DNA from: Microcebus murinus
Lineage: Eukaryota > Chordata > Mammalia > Primates > Cheirogaleidae
Assembly (NCBI RefSeq): GCF_040939455.1
Contig: NC_134119.1
Span: forward strand, 15,240,501-15,304,500
Length of the DNA stretch: 64,000 nt
Direction of reading: 5' to 3'
The notes beneath the pieces are model-generated. The model searched no databases, had not been told where the DNA came from, and saw only the letters and a program-made list of their open reading frames with translations. Shown piece after piece: positions 23,458 to 35,126 of this stretch; positions within the stretch are counted from its first letter, which is position 1; each line of letters opens with the position of its first letter. Position numbers and translations under genes: made by a program.

Positions 23458-25475
23458 TATTTAATTGATATGTGTTTTATGTTCATTGAAATGTACAGAT
23501 TTTGAGTGTGCTGTTTAGGTTTTGGAAAATATAAACACTTCTGCAACCATTACCCAAATCAAGATAGAGAACATTTCTATCATCTCTGGAAGTTTTCTCA
23601 TTACCATTTCTAGTCAGTGACCCACACAGTCAACTGTGGTTCTGATTTGTATCATTATAAATTAGTTGTGTCTGTTCTTGACCTTTACCCAATCGGAATC
23701 GAACACTACATACCCATAGGGTCTGACTGCTTTCATTCAACATGTTTTGTACATGTTGAATGTACATCGTGTTGTTTATATCAGTAATTCACTCATTTTC
23801 ATCTCTGAGTAGTTTTCCATTCATTAATATGCCACAGTTTGTCTATACATTTACCTGTTGATGGCTATTTGGGTTGTTTCCAGTTTGGGGCCACTACAAA
23901 TAAAGTTGCTCGAATATTCTTGTGGTTTGTGTGTATGCATGTATGTGGGTTTCCATTTCTCTTGTGTAAATACTAAGGAACAGAATTTCTAGTTCATTTG
24001 ATAACTATATGTTTAACTTATACAAAAATTGCAAGATGGTTTTCCAAGATAGTAGTTGCATTTTAAAGTCCCACTACAGAATTGAATGAGAGCTCCAGTT
24101 GTTTCACAGTCTTGCCAAGACTTGCTATTAATATTTTAAAAAATTTTTATTTAGCCATTACAATGGATGGAGTGGTATTTCAGTGAGGTTTTAATTTCTA
24201 TTTCCCTAATGACTAATGACATTTAGACCTTTTTCATGTGCTTATTGGCCACTCTTTTATCTTCTTTTAAAAAGTGACTATTTAAGTCTTTGACCATTTT
24301 TATTGGGTTGTTGTCTTTATATTATTGATTTTCAGGTGTTCTTTAAAAAATTCTTTGCCTTTTTCCACAATTTATGGTTTGCTTATTCATTTTCTCAATG
24401 ACATCTTTGTTGAAGAAGTTTGTAATTTTGCTAAAGTTCAATTTATCACTTTTTTATTTTATACTTAGTACTATTTACAAAAGTTTTTGGCTATTGAAGG
24501 ATAGGAAAATGTTATCCTATTTTCCATTTTAGAAGATGTATAGTTTTTAGCTTTTACATTTAGGTCTATGATTAATCTCCCATTATTTTGGGGCTATGGT
24601 ATGAGATACAGATCAAAGTCTTTTTTATATAGATACCCAGTTAATCAATCACCATTTATTGAAATGAGATTCCTTTCTTTATTAAAACTCACTGGGTTCT
24701 TTGTTTAGCATCATTTTGCCAGATATATGCCATCCTATGTCTAGGCTCTCTATTCTGTTCCATTTAGCTATGCTTCAATCATCACATTGGTACTTCACTG
24801 TTTTGATTACTGTAGATTTATAATAAGTCTTGAAATTAAGTATGTAAGTTCTCTAATTAGTTCTCTTTTCCAAAATTGTAGGTTTTTCATTTCTATAAAA
24901 TTTTTTAATTAGTTTGTCAATTCCTATAAAAATTCTGTTTGGATTTTCACTAGTATTGCCTCAAAGCCATAGACCAATTTATGGAGAATTGTCATTTTCA
25001 ACAACATTCAGTCTTCTAATTCATAAACATGGTATATCACTCCATTTATTTGGGACTTCTTTAATTTGCCTCAAGCAATTTTTGTAGTTTTCAGCATAGC
25101 AGTCTTGTGCATTTTTCGGTAGATTTATTTTAATGTAATTAATATTTTTGATGATAATGTAAATAATATTGTTATTCTTACTATCACTTTCCCAATCGAC
25201 ATGCCTGGTACAGAAATATATTTGATATTTTTATATTAAATTTATATCCTGTGACCTTGATAAATTAACATATTTGTTCTAGGAGTTTATCAATTCCTTT
25301 AGATTTCCTACATATATAATACATTGTTTATAGATAAAGATAGTTTTACTTCTACTTTTCTAATATCTATCTTTTTTTTCTCTTTCTTGCCTTAAAGCAT
25401 TGGCTAGGACTTACAACACAATGTTGAATAGAAGGGATAACGAATTGTCTCATTGGCATTCTTTTATTGTCCCTG
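23458..25475 (-). mobile_element. Old L1 (L1M), antisense, 3' UTR and ORF2 part
   Basis: Two kilobases reading as antisense L1: 3'UTR-like sequence (ACCCAAATCAAGATAGAGAAC) at the left, then TTTGGGTTGTTTCCAGTTTGG, GTGGTATTTCAGTGAGG, TTTCATGTGCTTATTGGCCA, ACCAGTTAATCAATC-type linker and, at the right, AACACAATGTTGAATAGAAGG. Orientation and order are consistent throughout. Highly diverged, no open ORF2. Confidence 0.87.
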
Positions 25476-25559
25476 GAGAAAGTAGGGGTTGGTTGGAACA
25501 ATGCCCTTTCCTACTGTGTGTGGTCTGCTCTGCCATGGTGTCTACACTCCCAGGTCCGT

Positions 25560-25886
25560 TCCCTCTCCAAAAGACAGTCCTCTGTAAGAACCTCTTTCTC
25601 ATCCTTTATACTTCAACTTAAATAGCATCTTTCCAGAGAGTCCTAACTTGACAACCCTATCTAAGTGGTATCCCTCTCTGCCCTGACACAGCGCAACACA
25701 TCACCTGATTAATTTCCACCCACAATTATAATTTTTATTTAGTTAGTTGTTTGTCATCTGCATCTCCCACTAAAATTTAAGCTTCCCACAAGCAGGTATC
25801 TTGCTTGTCTTCTTTACTAATGTATCCTGGGAGCATAGCAGAGAATCTGTTGTTTAAACATGTCTAGCTGATGAATAAATAAACCT
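25560..25886 (+). mobile_element. L2 LINE 3' end
   Basis: CTTCAACTTAAATAGCATC, CCACTAAAATTTAAGCTTCCC, ACAAGCAGGTATCTTGCTTG and a tail ending GATGAATAAATAAA match the L2 3' terminal layout. Confidence 0.78.
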
Positions 25887-26099
25887 CTCTCACAAGACAC
25901 TTGTCCTTTTCAGAGGAGAAATCATGGACACTCCCTTTGTTCCACCAAGAACAAGGCAACAAGGGGTGGGGACACACTGTGTGAGCCCTGGTCACGTGGC
26001 TGATAATCCTCAGGTATAACAAGTATAGTATGACAAGTGTAGCTTTATGCCACTTCTTTCCTCTGAAGTTTCACAGCACCCAGATAAAGAACAAGAACA

Positions 26100-26300
26100 A
26101 GGAGACAGGACCTGCTTCAAAATTAGAGCAGGAGGGGGACAATCAGCGAGGTCACTAAGGGCTTGAGGGTCAAGATATCAGAGGGTTTTGAATGAGGGAT
26201 GCATAGAAGTAAATTCAACCTGGGCTTGAGAAAGTTGTCTCTGGGGGCCACATGGGCCAATTGTAGGGGGCCGAGAATGGTGGCTCCATGCCAGGGAGAA
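26100..26300 (-). mobile_element. Probable L2 fragment
   Basis: AGGGCTTGAGGGTCAAGATATC, GAGGGTTTTGAATGAGGGATG and GGGCTTGAGAAAGTTGTCTCTGG follow antisense L2 order, but divergence is high. Confidence 0.45.
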
Positions 26301-26306
26301 GCCAAT

Positions 26307-26629
26307 GTCTTAGTCCCTTCAGGCTGCTATAATAAAATGTCATAAATTGGGTGGCTTATCAACAACAGAAATTTGTTTCTCATAGTTCCAGAGGCTGGGA
26401 AGTCCAAGATCAAGGTGCCAATAGATTCTAGTCTTGCTTTCTGGTTCATAGAGGGAACCGTCTCACTGGACATGGTAGGAGGGGCAAGGGAGCTCTCTGG
26501 TATTTTTTTAAGGGCTCTAACCATGGCCTAATCACCTCCCAAAGGCCTCATCTCCTAACAGCATCACATTGGCAATTAGGTGCTAACATATGAATTTGGG
26601 GGCGTAAAAATGTTTAGACACTAGCAGCC
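26307..26629 (-). mobile_element. MaLR LTR
   Basis: GTCCCTTCAGGCTGCTATAAT, GGGTGGCTTATCAACAACAG, AGTCCAAGATCAAGGTGCC, CTAATCACCTCCCAAAGGC and CTAACATATGAATTTGGGG are antisense MaLR LTR landmarks, nearly full length. Confidence 0.92.
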
Positions 26630-27032
26630 AACACTGAGAATAAAAGGCAAGCCATGTGGTGTAGTGAAGGGGGAGGTGGAATCAAAGAGACCAGGATATG
26701 TGATCAATACAAGACAACATGGGGGCCCAGAGTAAGTAAGGGTGGTGCTTTAGGGTTAACGCTAAAAAAATAGCAAAGGGCCCAAACTCTCCTGATCTAA
26801 CCTGCTCTCTTGACTTCCAGCAGAAACCCCAGCACAACTTGTCAGAAACTTAGGGCTGCCTTTTTCCAACTGTCCTTTGCTTCCTCATTGCTGGAAGTTC
26901 TCACAGAAGTCTAACTGAATCCCCTATACTACAAAACAAAAGGAACAAATAGCTTGCTTAAAACTCATATTGCTTGTTAGATACTACCTTGTTTTTCTTT
27001 CTTAGGAAAAGAGAAAAAACTTCAATGGTTTC
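26630..27032. other. No gene or identifiable repeat
   Basis: Unassigned sequence immediately before the target site of the young L1 insertion. Confidence 0.3.
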
Positions 27033-27426
27033 TAGCACTTTATTCTTTTTTTAAATTTTTTTTATTTCATCATATTATGGGGGTACAAATATAGTCAAGG
27101 TTATATATATTGCCCTTGTCACACACCCCCCCCCAAGTCAGAGCTTCAAGCGTGTCCATTCTCCAGGTGGTGCACATTGCACTCATTATGTAAGTATACA
27201 CCCATCCCCTCCTCCCACCTCCTACCTGCCCACCACCTAATAAAAGTGTTTTTGGTTTTTTTTTTGACATTTTGGTTACATTTTATATCTTTGCCTCTCC
27301 CTGAGAAGGGTAAGAGGTATGTCTCTCCCCTCTACAATGCTAACCACATCTCTAAGATGCGGATCTACCCAACCCCCAAATCCCTGGTGAACACCACCAC
27401 CCTTTGAGTACCATAATTTTAATCAG

Positions 27427-27810
27427 TCAGTACCAATTTGATGGCGAGTACATGTGGAGCCCATTTTCCAGAACTTGTGTCGCCTCACTTTGGATAATGG
27501 GCTTAAGCTTAATCCAGGATAATATAAGCGGTGCTAGCTCGCTGTTGTTTCTTAGAATTGAGTAATACTCCATTGTGAACATATACCAAATTTTGATTAT
27601 CCACTCATGAATTGACAGGCATTTGGGTTGTTTCCATGTCCTTGCAATGGTGAATTGTGCTGCCATAAACATTCGGGTGCAGATGTCTTTATAATAGAAT
27701 GTCTTATGCTCTTTTGGGTAGATACCTAACAATGCTATTGCTGGGTCGAATGGTATTTCTATCTCTAGCTGTTTGAGATATCTCCAAATTCTTTTCCACA
27801 GAGGTTGCAC
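27427..27810 (-). pseudogene. L1 ORF2 C-terminal fragment
   Basis: Minus-strand frame open for 127 codons up to the natural ORF2 stop. It contains family landmarks DICTRMFMAAQFTIART, WKQPKCLSIHEWI and WYMFTMEYYSILRNN. The reverse transcriptase and endonuclease domains, which lie upstream, are absent, so it cannot mobilise anything. Confidence 0.9.
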
Positions 27811-27852
27811 TAATTTGCAGTCCCACCAGCAGTGTAAGAGTGTTCTTGTCTC

Positions 27853-27957
27853 ACGGAACTCCTGGGAGACTCAACATGAAAAGGCAATCACCTCGTCACG
27901 TGGTCATTAGGTTGACCAAAGTAAACGTGAAAGGAGCAATCCTCCGTGCAGCAAGGA
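27853..27957 (+). pseudogene. L1 ORF1 C-terminal-domain fragment (inverted part)
   Basis: Plus-strand translation reads MKRQSPRHVVIRLTKVNVKG then AILRAAR, the conserved start of the ORF1p C-terminal domain (family form: PRHIIVR-TKV-K-LRAAR). ORF1p is the L1 RNA-binding chaperone. Only about 33 codons remain and they point opposite to the ORF2 part. Confidence 0.87.
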
Positions 27958-27975
27958 TAGCACTTTATTCTTTTT

Positions 27976-28720
27976 CTCTTCACCACACTTGGGCTTTCTT
28001 TGGGGAAAAAGCTGAGGATAAAATCAGATCTGCGTTAAGCACCTGTCCCTCAGCAAAGCCACAGACACAGCTCTCTGCTTCAGCAGCATTTTTTAGTTCC
28101 CTCAAGAGCATTTGGATAATAAAAGCAGTTGAATAATAAAAGAAAAGGCCATTCCCCTCCACACACACCCACTCCCAGCTGCATTGAGATCGCAAATGTG
28201 GATTCTGTCAAGCAGTTAGCAAAGGAAGCCCAGCCCCCAGCTCTAAGCAGCCACACCACAAATGGCACCACATTCAGGCTGTATTTTGTGGCTTCTCTGG
28301 GGTGACTAGTTTGCTTTCAAGCCATGCAGAAGAGGCCAGTATTCAGGGTGGTTTTTCTGCAGGAGCTGAAGTTGCAAGAATGAGGCAGGGGGGACTCTCC
28401 TTCTGAAGGTAGAGAATGCCATGCAGGACATTCAGAGTCCTGGTGGCTGACCTGGCACCCAGGGGCACAGCAGGACTGAAGCACAGGGTCCCTGTGCCTA
28501 AGATGCCCACCTGGGAGAATTCTAAGAACAAAAAGTTTGACTTCAAACTTTCCAACCTCATTAGCCTCCCACAGTATCTGGTATCCTTGAGTTTTTTTCA
28601 GCTCACACTAAATGACTTTGCTTCTTTAAAGGGATGTAAAAATAAAGTTTCAAGGATAGAATGTTACTCCCCGAAGAAGCTAAAATGAATTCCAGGCATG
28701 CAGAATAATGCAGTGGGGAA
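27976..28720. other. No gene or identifiable repeat
   Basis: Unassigned. Open frames of up to 98 codons partly overlap the L1 and resemble nothing known. Confidence 0.3.
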
Positions 28721-28724
28721 CAGG

Positions 28725-28880
28725 GAGGAGGTGTCTTGTGTCCTCCCAGTTCTGCCAGGGATTTGCTGTGTGACCTTGGGAAATCCACATAACCTCTCTG
28801 GCCTTCTGTTTCCTCATCTGTAAAACGTGAGGATCTGTGTAAGTGATCTGTACCACCCTTTTCAGCTATGAAATTCTGGG
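28725..28880 (+). mobile_element. MIR SINE
   Basis: TGCTGTGTGACCTTGGGAAATCC, ACATAACCTCTCTGGCC and GTTTCCTCATCTGTAAAACG are classic MIR core sequence, unusually well kept. Confidence 0.9.
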
Positions 28881-29324
28881 AAAAAAATAGCCAAATGAAG
28901 AAAAATCTTATTCTGTCATCCTGTCACACTGACCTCTAGTTTCCACTTGAATGCTCCCAGTGACAGGGAGCTTGCTATCTTTAAAAATAGCTCGGTTTGA
29001 GTGCTGGAAGTTTCTTGCTCGCATCCTTTTTACTCATGTTATGTCAATGCAAAAGAAAACATAAGTTTCTGAAGGAGCCATGTTTCTAGGATCAACACTA
29101 ATATTTTGGAGTTCTAAAAACAACACATCATTTTGGTAAGAGCTGCCCAGCACTTATTTACTTACTGCCAAATCTCGTGGAATTTTCCTAGCTTGGATCT
29201 TAAAATACCCATGCAAACCAGGCCGAAAAGGAAGAGAAGAAAAAGCAAAACATAGTACTGTTTTATTTTTATTTGTCTACCTGAGTAATGACCGTTTTTA
29301 AGGACATCATTTCTCACAGAATAA
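28881..29324. other. No gene or identifiable repeat
   Basis: Contains TGAATGCTCCCAGTGACAGGGAGCTTGCTATCT, which has the feel of an ancient SINE/LINE piece, but I cannot name it. Confidence 0.25.
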
Positions 29325-29480
29325 AAAAAAAATGTCAGAGCTGAAAAAACTTACCAATGGTCTTCCATTTCTTCCTTTGATCGGCAAGAAAACCGAAAAC
29401 CAGGTAGATGTTGTGACTTACAGAAGGTCACACAGCTGAGATTAGGCCCATATTTCTGGACTTCTAGTCCTCAAATTATA
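29325..29480 (+). mobile_element. MIR-like SINE fragment
   Basis: GTTGTGACTTACAGAAGGTCACACAGCTGAG and the following TTTCTGGACTTCTAGTCC match the second half of MIR. Confidence 0.6.
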
Positions 29481-29485
29481 ATTCC

Positions 29486-29656
29486 TTAGGTGTTTTCCAA
29501 ATGGTGTACCATGGAGCAAGGATTTTTCAAGATATCGGAAGTGTTTGAGATTTTTTGGTTTTGTTGTTGTTGTTGCTTTTGTTTGGGTAGGGTGAAGATG
29601 TGAAATAGGGAGACAGGTTTTGTTGTCAAATATATTTGAGAAATGCTAGTTTAAAC
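29486..29656 (+). mobile_element. Small hAT-like DNA transposon fossil
   Basis: Left end GGTGTTTTCCAAATGGTGTACCATGGA and right end ATATTTGAGAAATGCTAG form approximate inverted termini of a hAT type. The middle has a (TTG)n tract. Family not named. Confidence 0.4.
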
Positions 29657-31065
29657 TATTTTATTTTGTTTCACAGCACTGCTTCTCAGAAGCTTAACTA
29701 TGCTATCCTGTGGGGACCCAGTCAGGAGAGCAACAAGCACTTTATGAGTCTCAGAAAAGAACTGAGTGCAAGAGATTAGGGGCTTACAACTCTATTGGAA
29801 AGGCTGGAGCTGCAAAGATCAGCTAAAACCACCAATAGATCCAAAGAGCACCAGAACTGGAAAGTTGCAGGAGCTCTCACCACTGCCTCTAGCTCTGAAG
29901 TGGCCAATGTTCAGGGGACTATCTGGAAAGGACCACAAAACATCACAACCGCCAAAGCTCAGAAGTGCTCCTGCCACTTGCCGGAAGAACAACAGTAGAT
30001 CTGTCCCTTCTGCCTTTTGTTTCTTACGTGAGTGCTTCTCCATGGCACTGTCTAATCAGTCCCTGTATTCTAGAGAATCTTAGCGATGTAGTTAGCAGGC
30101 CTCACCGTGCAGCGGAGATCACAGAAGAGAGGGACCTGTTTTGTCTGTTGTTGTTTGGAGATATGCTATCTTGGCTCAGTTTTGAGGCCCCGGATGAGCT
30201 GGGTCAGTTCCCCTTCTTGAGCAACTGATGAAGTCCAAGCCTCAACTATTTCTCTTCCTGGGCTCTCACGCTCCAGGCCACTGTGCACTCGCCCAAAGAG
30301 CCTGGGGCCAGACACCAGACCATAAGAGACAGTCCTCATGTGCCGGAGCCCACAAAATGATTCATATTAGCCAATTCCCAGATGGCCTGAGAAACCCTGC
30401 ACATCACCTGCCATACATAAGCTGCCCCCTGTGTCTCTAGCTTGCTGTGATCCTGTCCCCAGACATGCCCCTCTGCATGGCCCTGCATGGAGGCCTTCTC
30501 TCCTTCCTACCTGTAAGTAGCAGAGAGTTCTGCCCTTTCATCTAGTTGAGTGTCTTTGTATTGTGTCCTGCTAAAAAACACAGGGTAGGAATGGGGTTGA
30601 GTTACCATAATCAGTCTGGTGCATCTACTTATATGCATTGAAACTCTTCAGTGGGGATATGGTATGGAGTGTTTCCTATATCTTTTTAACATCTATATTT
30701 TTAGGGCAAGACTTATTGGTATATGCCGAAAGATATCAAGTTGCCATGGAACTTATTTGGGGCACCATTGTTTTAAATTATAATTCCAAGAGTTCCTGCA
30801 CTTTGAAGGCCCTGTGACCCAGAAGGAAGAAGGAATGGTGATCTTTTGGCCTGGGCTGTGTTATCAGCATTTTCGTGATCGTGGTCTGAGCCCAGTTGCC
30901 ATGTACCACGGATTTCAATGTACACAAAGACCATTACTCTGCCTAGATTGTCCCAGTGGGTTGAATTGTGTGTGACTTCCTGAACTCCTATTTCCACTAT
31001 CAAAGCCATCCTGATCTTTTCCTACCCAAATCCTAGTCTGTCATCAGTGCTCAACTCAGGGCCCT
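29657..31065. other. No gene or identifiable repeat
   Basis: Several overlapping open frames (up to 105 codons, 29766-30440) occur on both strands with no recognisable product. I treat them as chance. Confidence 0.3.
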
Positions 31066-31069
31066 TCTT

Positions 31070-31355
31070 TTCAACAGGAAACTTAACGATTTTCTCTCAT
31101 CTCTTCCTTCTCTGAAATCTTGACATCCTGTCAGCACTTGTCACAAATCTGCCTGTGACTTCTCTTGCACTACTTCCCTGCTCCATTTAGCAGCTCTTAA
31201 GTGTCATTTTCTTATCCCCAACTGTATTGTTATCTTCTCAAGGGGAGATTGGACCTATGCTGCTGGGTGCCTCCTCAGACATCTAGAACAACACTAAGCA
31301 CATAATGGGCACACAGGTATTTGTGGACAGGATAAATTAATGAATTCGCCACTTC
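31070..31355 (+). mobile_element. L2 LINE 3' end
   Basis: AACTGTATTGTTATCTTCTC, ACTAAGCACATAATGGGCACACAGGTATTTGTGG and ATAAATTAATGAA reproduce the L2 tail order. Confidence 0.65.
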
Positions 31356-31717
31356 AGTTTCCAGTACAGGATTTGTTGTTGTTTTGTGTTGTTTTGTTTT
31401 CAGAATTTTAGTTGGAGCAAGACCTAGCTTACATATGGGTGTATCTGTTCACACTGATGAGAGCAAAAATGGAGTTTCATAAAAACTATTATCAAGTGGT
31501 AGGGATGATTTTCCTCATGTCACATTTCTTAGCTATTTGGGGGTTCTTAAACCATGAAGAGCAATGTGACACTTACGAAGTCCTAAGTGACTTTCTTCCT
31601 TCCAAGAAATTATTTCAGGCTTGGATTCCCAAAAATTCAGAGACAATTTCTATTTCTGCTATGTTCATACTTTGCATCTTTATAGCCTTTAAACTCTTTT
31701 TAAACATATATGGCCTA

Positions 31718-31868
31718 TTTATCTTCCAGCAATGACCCTATAAGTAGAGCTGACACAATATTATTTTCCTCATTTAACCACTGGGGAAACCGAGGTGCAG
31801 AGATGCCGTTTAGTTGCTGGCAAAACTGGGGCTTGGACTCAAATCTCTTGCCTCCATGGCTCTTTCTA
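31718..31868 (+). mobile_element. MIR SINE
   Basis: CAATGACCCTATAAGTAG, CCTCATTTAACCACTGGGGAAACCGAGG, TTAGTTGCTGGCAAAACTGG and GGACTCAAATCTCTTGCCTCC. Confidence 0.7.
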
Positions 31869-31907
31869 ATGTGTTCCAAAGTAGAGAGAAGTGTATGAAT
31901 GTATTAT

Positions 31908-31965
31908 TCATATATATGTGTGTGTATGTATGCATGCATGAAGTGCACATATATGTGTGTTTAAT
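31908..31965. repeat. TG/TA-rich simple repeat
   Basis: ATATATGTGTGTGTATGTATGCATGCATG and a second ATATATGTGTGTTT block. Confidence 0.8.
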
Positions 31966-32156
31966 TAATCATATAAAGGAAGGATTTTGAATTAGAAAAT
32001 AACCAAATGTTTTCCTTCTCATCATGCATTTTCTGGTAGAAAGATAACCATACATCCAATCCCCAAACCGATTTTTAGCCCCACAAAACACAAAAAATAA
32101 AAAAATCTCCCTACTGTGTATCCAAAATCATCTTTAGAAATTTAGAGTTTGTATAC

Positions 32157-32546
32157 TGTCTTAGTCTGCTAAGCTGCCATAACAAACTACCATATTCTGG
32201 GTGGCTGAACAGAAATTCATTGCTTCACAGTTATGGGTGCTAGAAAGCCAAGACTGAGGTGCCAGCCTGGTTGGTCTCTGGTGAGAACTGTCTTCCTGGC
32301 TTGTAGACGGCAACCTTTCCCTGTGTCCTCACATGGCAGAAGTTGGAGGGGGAGAAAGAGGGAGAACAAGCTCTCTGGTATCTCTTCTTATAACCCTACT
32401 ACAATCATAAAGGGATTATGCCTACCCACTCTCATGACTCCATCTAAACCTAATTGTCTCCCAAAGACCCCATCACCAAACACTATCACACTGGGATTAG
32501 GGCTTCAACATGAGAATTCAGGGGAGACACAATTCAGTCCGTTGCA
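32157..32546 (-). mobile_element. MaLR LTR attached to internal sequence
   Basis: TGTCTTAGTCTGCTAAGC at the left, GGGTGGCTGAACAGAAATTC, CCCTGTGTCCTCACATGGCAG, ACCTAATTGTCTCCCAAAG and GGCTTCAACATGAGAATTC at the right. It is continuous with MaLR internal sequence, so this is not a solo LTR. Confidence 0.92.
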
Positions 32547-33000
32547 TTCTAGCCCTGCTCCTCCAAAATCCATGTCCTTCACACATGCAAAATAAATTTA
32601 TCCCATCTCAACAGCCCCAAGAGTCTTCACTCATTCCAAGATCAATTTCAAAGTCTAAAGTCCAAAATCTCATCTGCATATCATCTAAATCAGACGTGGA
32701 TGTGACTCAAGGCAAAATTCGTCCTGAGGCAAAATCCTTCTCCAGCTATGAACCTGTGAAACCAGACAAGTTATGTGCTTCTGAAAAACAATGGCAGGAC
32801 AGGTGTAGGATACACATTCACATTCAAAAACGAAGATATCAGATGGAAGAAAGGGCTGGCAGTTCCCAAGCAAAACCAGAACCTAGCAAGTCAAATTCTG
32901 TTAGATCTTAAGACTCAAGAATAATCCTCTTTGACTCAATGTCCCACCTTCCAAGCCCACTGGGGTTTAGAAGTAGATGACACACCTATACGTCTTGTAC
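32547..33000 (-). mobile_element. MaLR internal region (partial)
   Basis: CCAAAATCCATGTCCTTCACACATGC, CCCAAGAGTCTTCACTCATTCC, AGTCTAAAGTCCAAAATCTCATCTG and TCCTCTTTGACTCAATGTCCCACC are antisense MST/MLT1 internal landmarks in the right order. Non-coding remnant; the far LTR is not in place. Confidence 0.75.
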
Positions 33001-33216
33001 GGCTGGCTGATGTAGGTAAAAGAATCCTGGGGCTTGTTTTAATCCAGTCTCCACTTGACAAAACCCTTCTTCCAACCCCTCCTTCTCACAAGCATCAAAA
33101 TATTAATATGAAAATCTAATCATGTTATACTCTCCAGCAACAAGACAAGGACCAGTCCTGCATCCCTCCAGCCTCATTCACTACTTCCAGACTTGACCTG
33201 TATTTTATGCCAAATG

Positions 33217-33848
33217 CAGTCAATTCTCCTCATTTGCTGTAGTGGTGTTCTATAAAGTCACTGCAAACAATGAAGTAGTGAATACCCAACCATTGTGCCT
33301 AGAGGAAATATAGGATTAAGTGCCTGAGAGCCACTGGTCACATTTTTATCAACTGATCGATACATATCCTTATCTTACGTGTGTTTCTGTCTAAAAACAC
33401 CTTATGTAATGTCTGCTGGTGATGCATTAACATTGAACTCACAGCCAGTAGCACCAGAACTCACACCTGGCTGCAGCTTGTCTAGCTCATGTACTTTTCC
33501 CATCAGCCTCTTACCCTTGAGAATATTAGACAGAACTTCAGAACTATGTGTGGGATCTGTCTTAGCAAAATCACCAACAAAAAACACAAACATGTGGGAC
33601 GTGGCACCTGATAGGCCACGAAAAGGATACCCGTTTGCAGTGTGAGAGCTGAAATGGGGAGGCAGAGCATCCCCTGCCCCACTTCGGCTGCGAACAAGGC
33701 TTTCAGGTGACTACAGTGTTTTGCTGCTCTGCACACGTGTGCAAATGACTGTGAAAGTGTCATAAGTATTGATTTGGGGGTTATAAACAAATTTCAGCAA
33801 ATAGGTGAATTTGCAAATACAAAATATGCTATTAATGAGGATCAACGG
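33217..33848. mobile_element. Tigger-type MITE with terminal inverted repeats
   Basis: Left end CAGTCAATTCTCCTCATTTGC and right end (read inverted) CCGTTGATCCTCATTAATAGC are imperfect inverted repeats of the CAGTCGATTCTC Tigger class. The interior (CAACTGATCGATACATATCC, GTGTGTTTCTGTCTAAAAAC, TGATGCATTAACATTGAACTC, GAGAGCTGAAATGGGGAGGC) follows a known non-coding Tigger derivative. Confidence 0.75.
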
Positions 33849-34360
33849 GTACTTGTGATTTCTCGCTGTCGGGTTCATAGCCCTTTGCCTGTGCTTCTGC
33901 CTGCACTCAAAATGCACGAAGGGGAAAAACTATATTCTGCAGAGCCCTGGGAAGTAGCACATGTTAAGTATCTGTTAAACGGAACCAAACTTCACATGTG
34001 CTATGCCCTCGTGGCATGCCAGCCAGGTGGCAGTATAAGAGCTCGTGCCCTTTGGGGCACACAATGAAGTCCAAGGGTAGAATGTGGAGCTCTCATATCC
34101 GACCGGTTAGCTGGAAAGCCCGAGAATCTCTTCTGACCCCTGTGTTCTCAGTACACATGACGTAGGGAGGGGTAGAGGAGCTGGTTGTTTACCCGGTGTG
34201 GACAGTACGTGGGCCCCTCAGACAGTGAGGGCTTCCTACAGAGAAGGCTGGCCCAGCCAGTGGTCTCTAATGTTTAAAATACTCCCGTTAGAACTTTGTT
34301 TCTTTAGGTTAAGCATATGCAGACAATTATCAAGGAGAGGAGAACTAATACGCTTGAGGG
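33849..34360. other. No gene or identifiable repeat
   Basis: Unassigned. The palindromic motif GTGCCCTTTGGGGCAC occurs at 34047-34062. Confidence 0.3.
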
Positions 34361-34364
34361 GCTA

Positions 34365-34550
34365 GTATGTGTAGGAGCTCTGCGTATGTTACCTTCTCTA
34401 ATCCATACAACAATCCTATGAAGTAGGAAGAAATGTCCCTTTTAGAAATGGCCAAAAGGCAGTGAAGTGAAGGGGCATGCAGAAAAACAGTATGTGGTGG
34501 TCTAGCCAATATCTGTAGTCAGATTTGTTTGATCACAAAGACCTGGTTAT
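34365..34550 (+). mobile_element. MIR SINE
   Basis: ATGTTACCTTCTCTAATCCATACAACAATCCTATGAAGTAGG is typical MIR. Confidence 0.75.
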
Positions 34551-34649
34551 TTTCATTACCCTACACCACCTTTTAAAACACATTTAAACACAAATATTCC
34601 CGGGCAGGGGATCATACAGCTATTATCAGTCACGAATTATTTCTTACAG

Positions 34650-35110
34650 TCATTCAACAAATATTGGTAGAGAGCTTACAATGTGCAAAGCAGCATGCCA
34701 AGGACTAGAAGAAATACTATGTTGAATCAGGCATGGCTCCTAGGTGCACAGGAGAATATGTACAAAATTAAGTAGAATAGGAGTGGAAATTATATGTGCC
34801 ACAAAAGAGGAGCAGAAAAGAGGGCTGTCTCCTTAACCAGGAGAGTGAGGCAGGCTCTACGGAGAAGGGGACCCATATTTGACTTGAGCTACAGAGTTTG
34901 GGAAAGAGCGATGTGAGCATGGGGACAGCCAGGCATGGGCCCCAAGAAGGGAAAGTGTGGGAGCTGAATGCAAATGTGAGTAGCACACAGTAAGGCACGA
35001 TGGGGGGATCATTGTAAAAATAATGTCATTGCCAGCATCAGACCTTTGCACTTTATCCGCTGGGTAGCAGAAGGTACTGCCAGTGCCGGAGAGAGGGAGT
35101 GCAATGATTT
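34650..35110 (-). mobile_element. L2 LINE, antisense
   Basis: CATTCAACAAATATTGGTAGAGAGC, ACAATGTGCAAAGCAGCATGCC, then TTTGACTTGAGCTACAGAG and CCTTTGCACTTTATCCGCTGG. The order agrees with an L2 3' end on the minus strand. Confidence 0.75.
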
Positions 35111-35126
35111 GTCGGTGGCAGTATGC

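Larger units (their letters stand above)
27051..27957. mobile_element. Young strepsirrhine-type L1 with 5' inversion
   Basis: A 907-bp insertion flanked by a perfect 18-bp TSD, TAGCACTTTATTCTTTTT, at 27033-27050 and 27958-27975. 27051 to about 27852 is antisense L1: A-tail, TATTATGGGGGTACA 3' end, 3'UTR and the ORF2 C-terminus. About 27853-27957 is sense L1 ORF1. The intervening L1 (rest of ORF2 and end of ORF1) is deleted. Perfect TSD and an open ORF2 tail indicate a recent insertion. Confidence 0.92.

Noticed and set aside
34047..34062. Palindrome GTGCCCTTTGGGGCAC as a possible protein-binding site
   Set aside because: Imperfect short palindromes of this size are common in 64 kb and nothing nearby suggests regulation.
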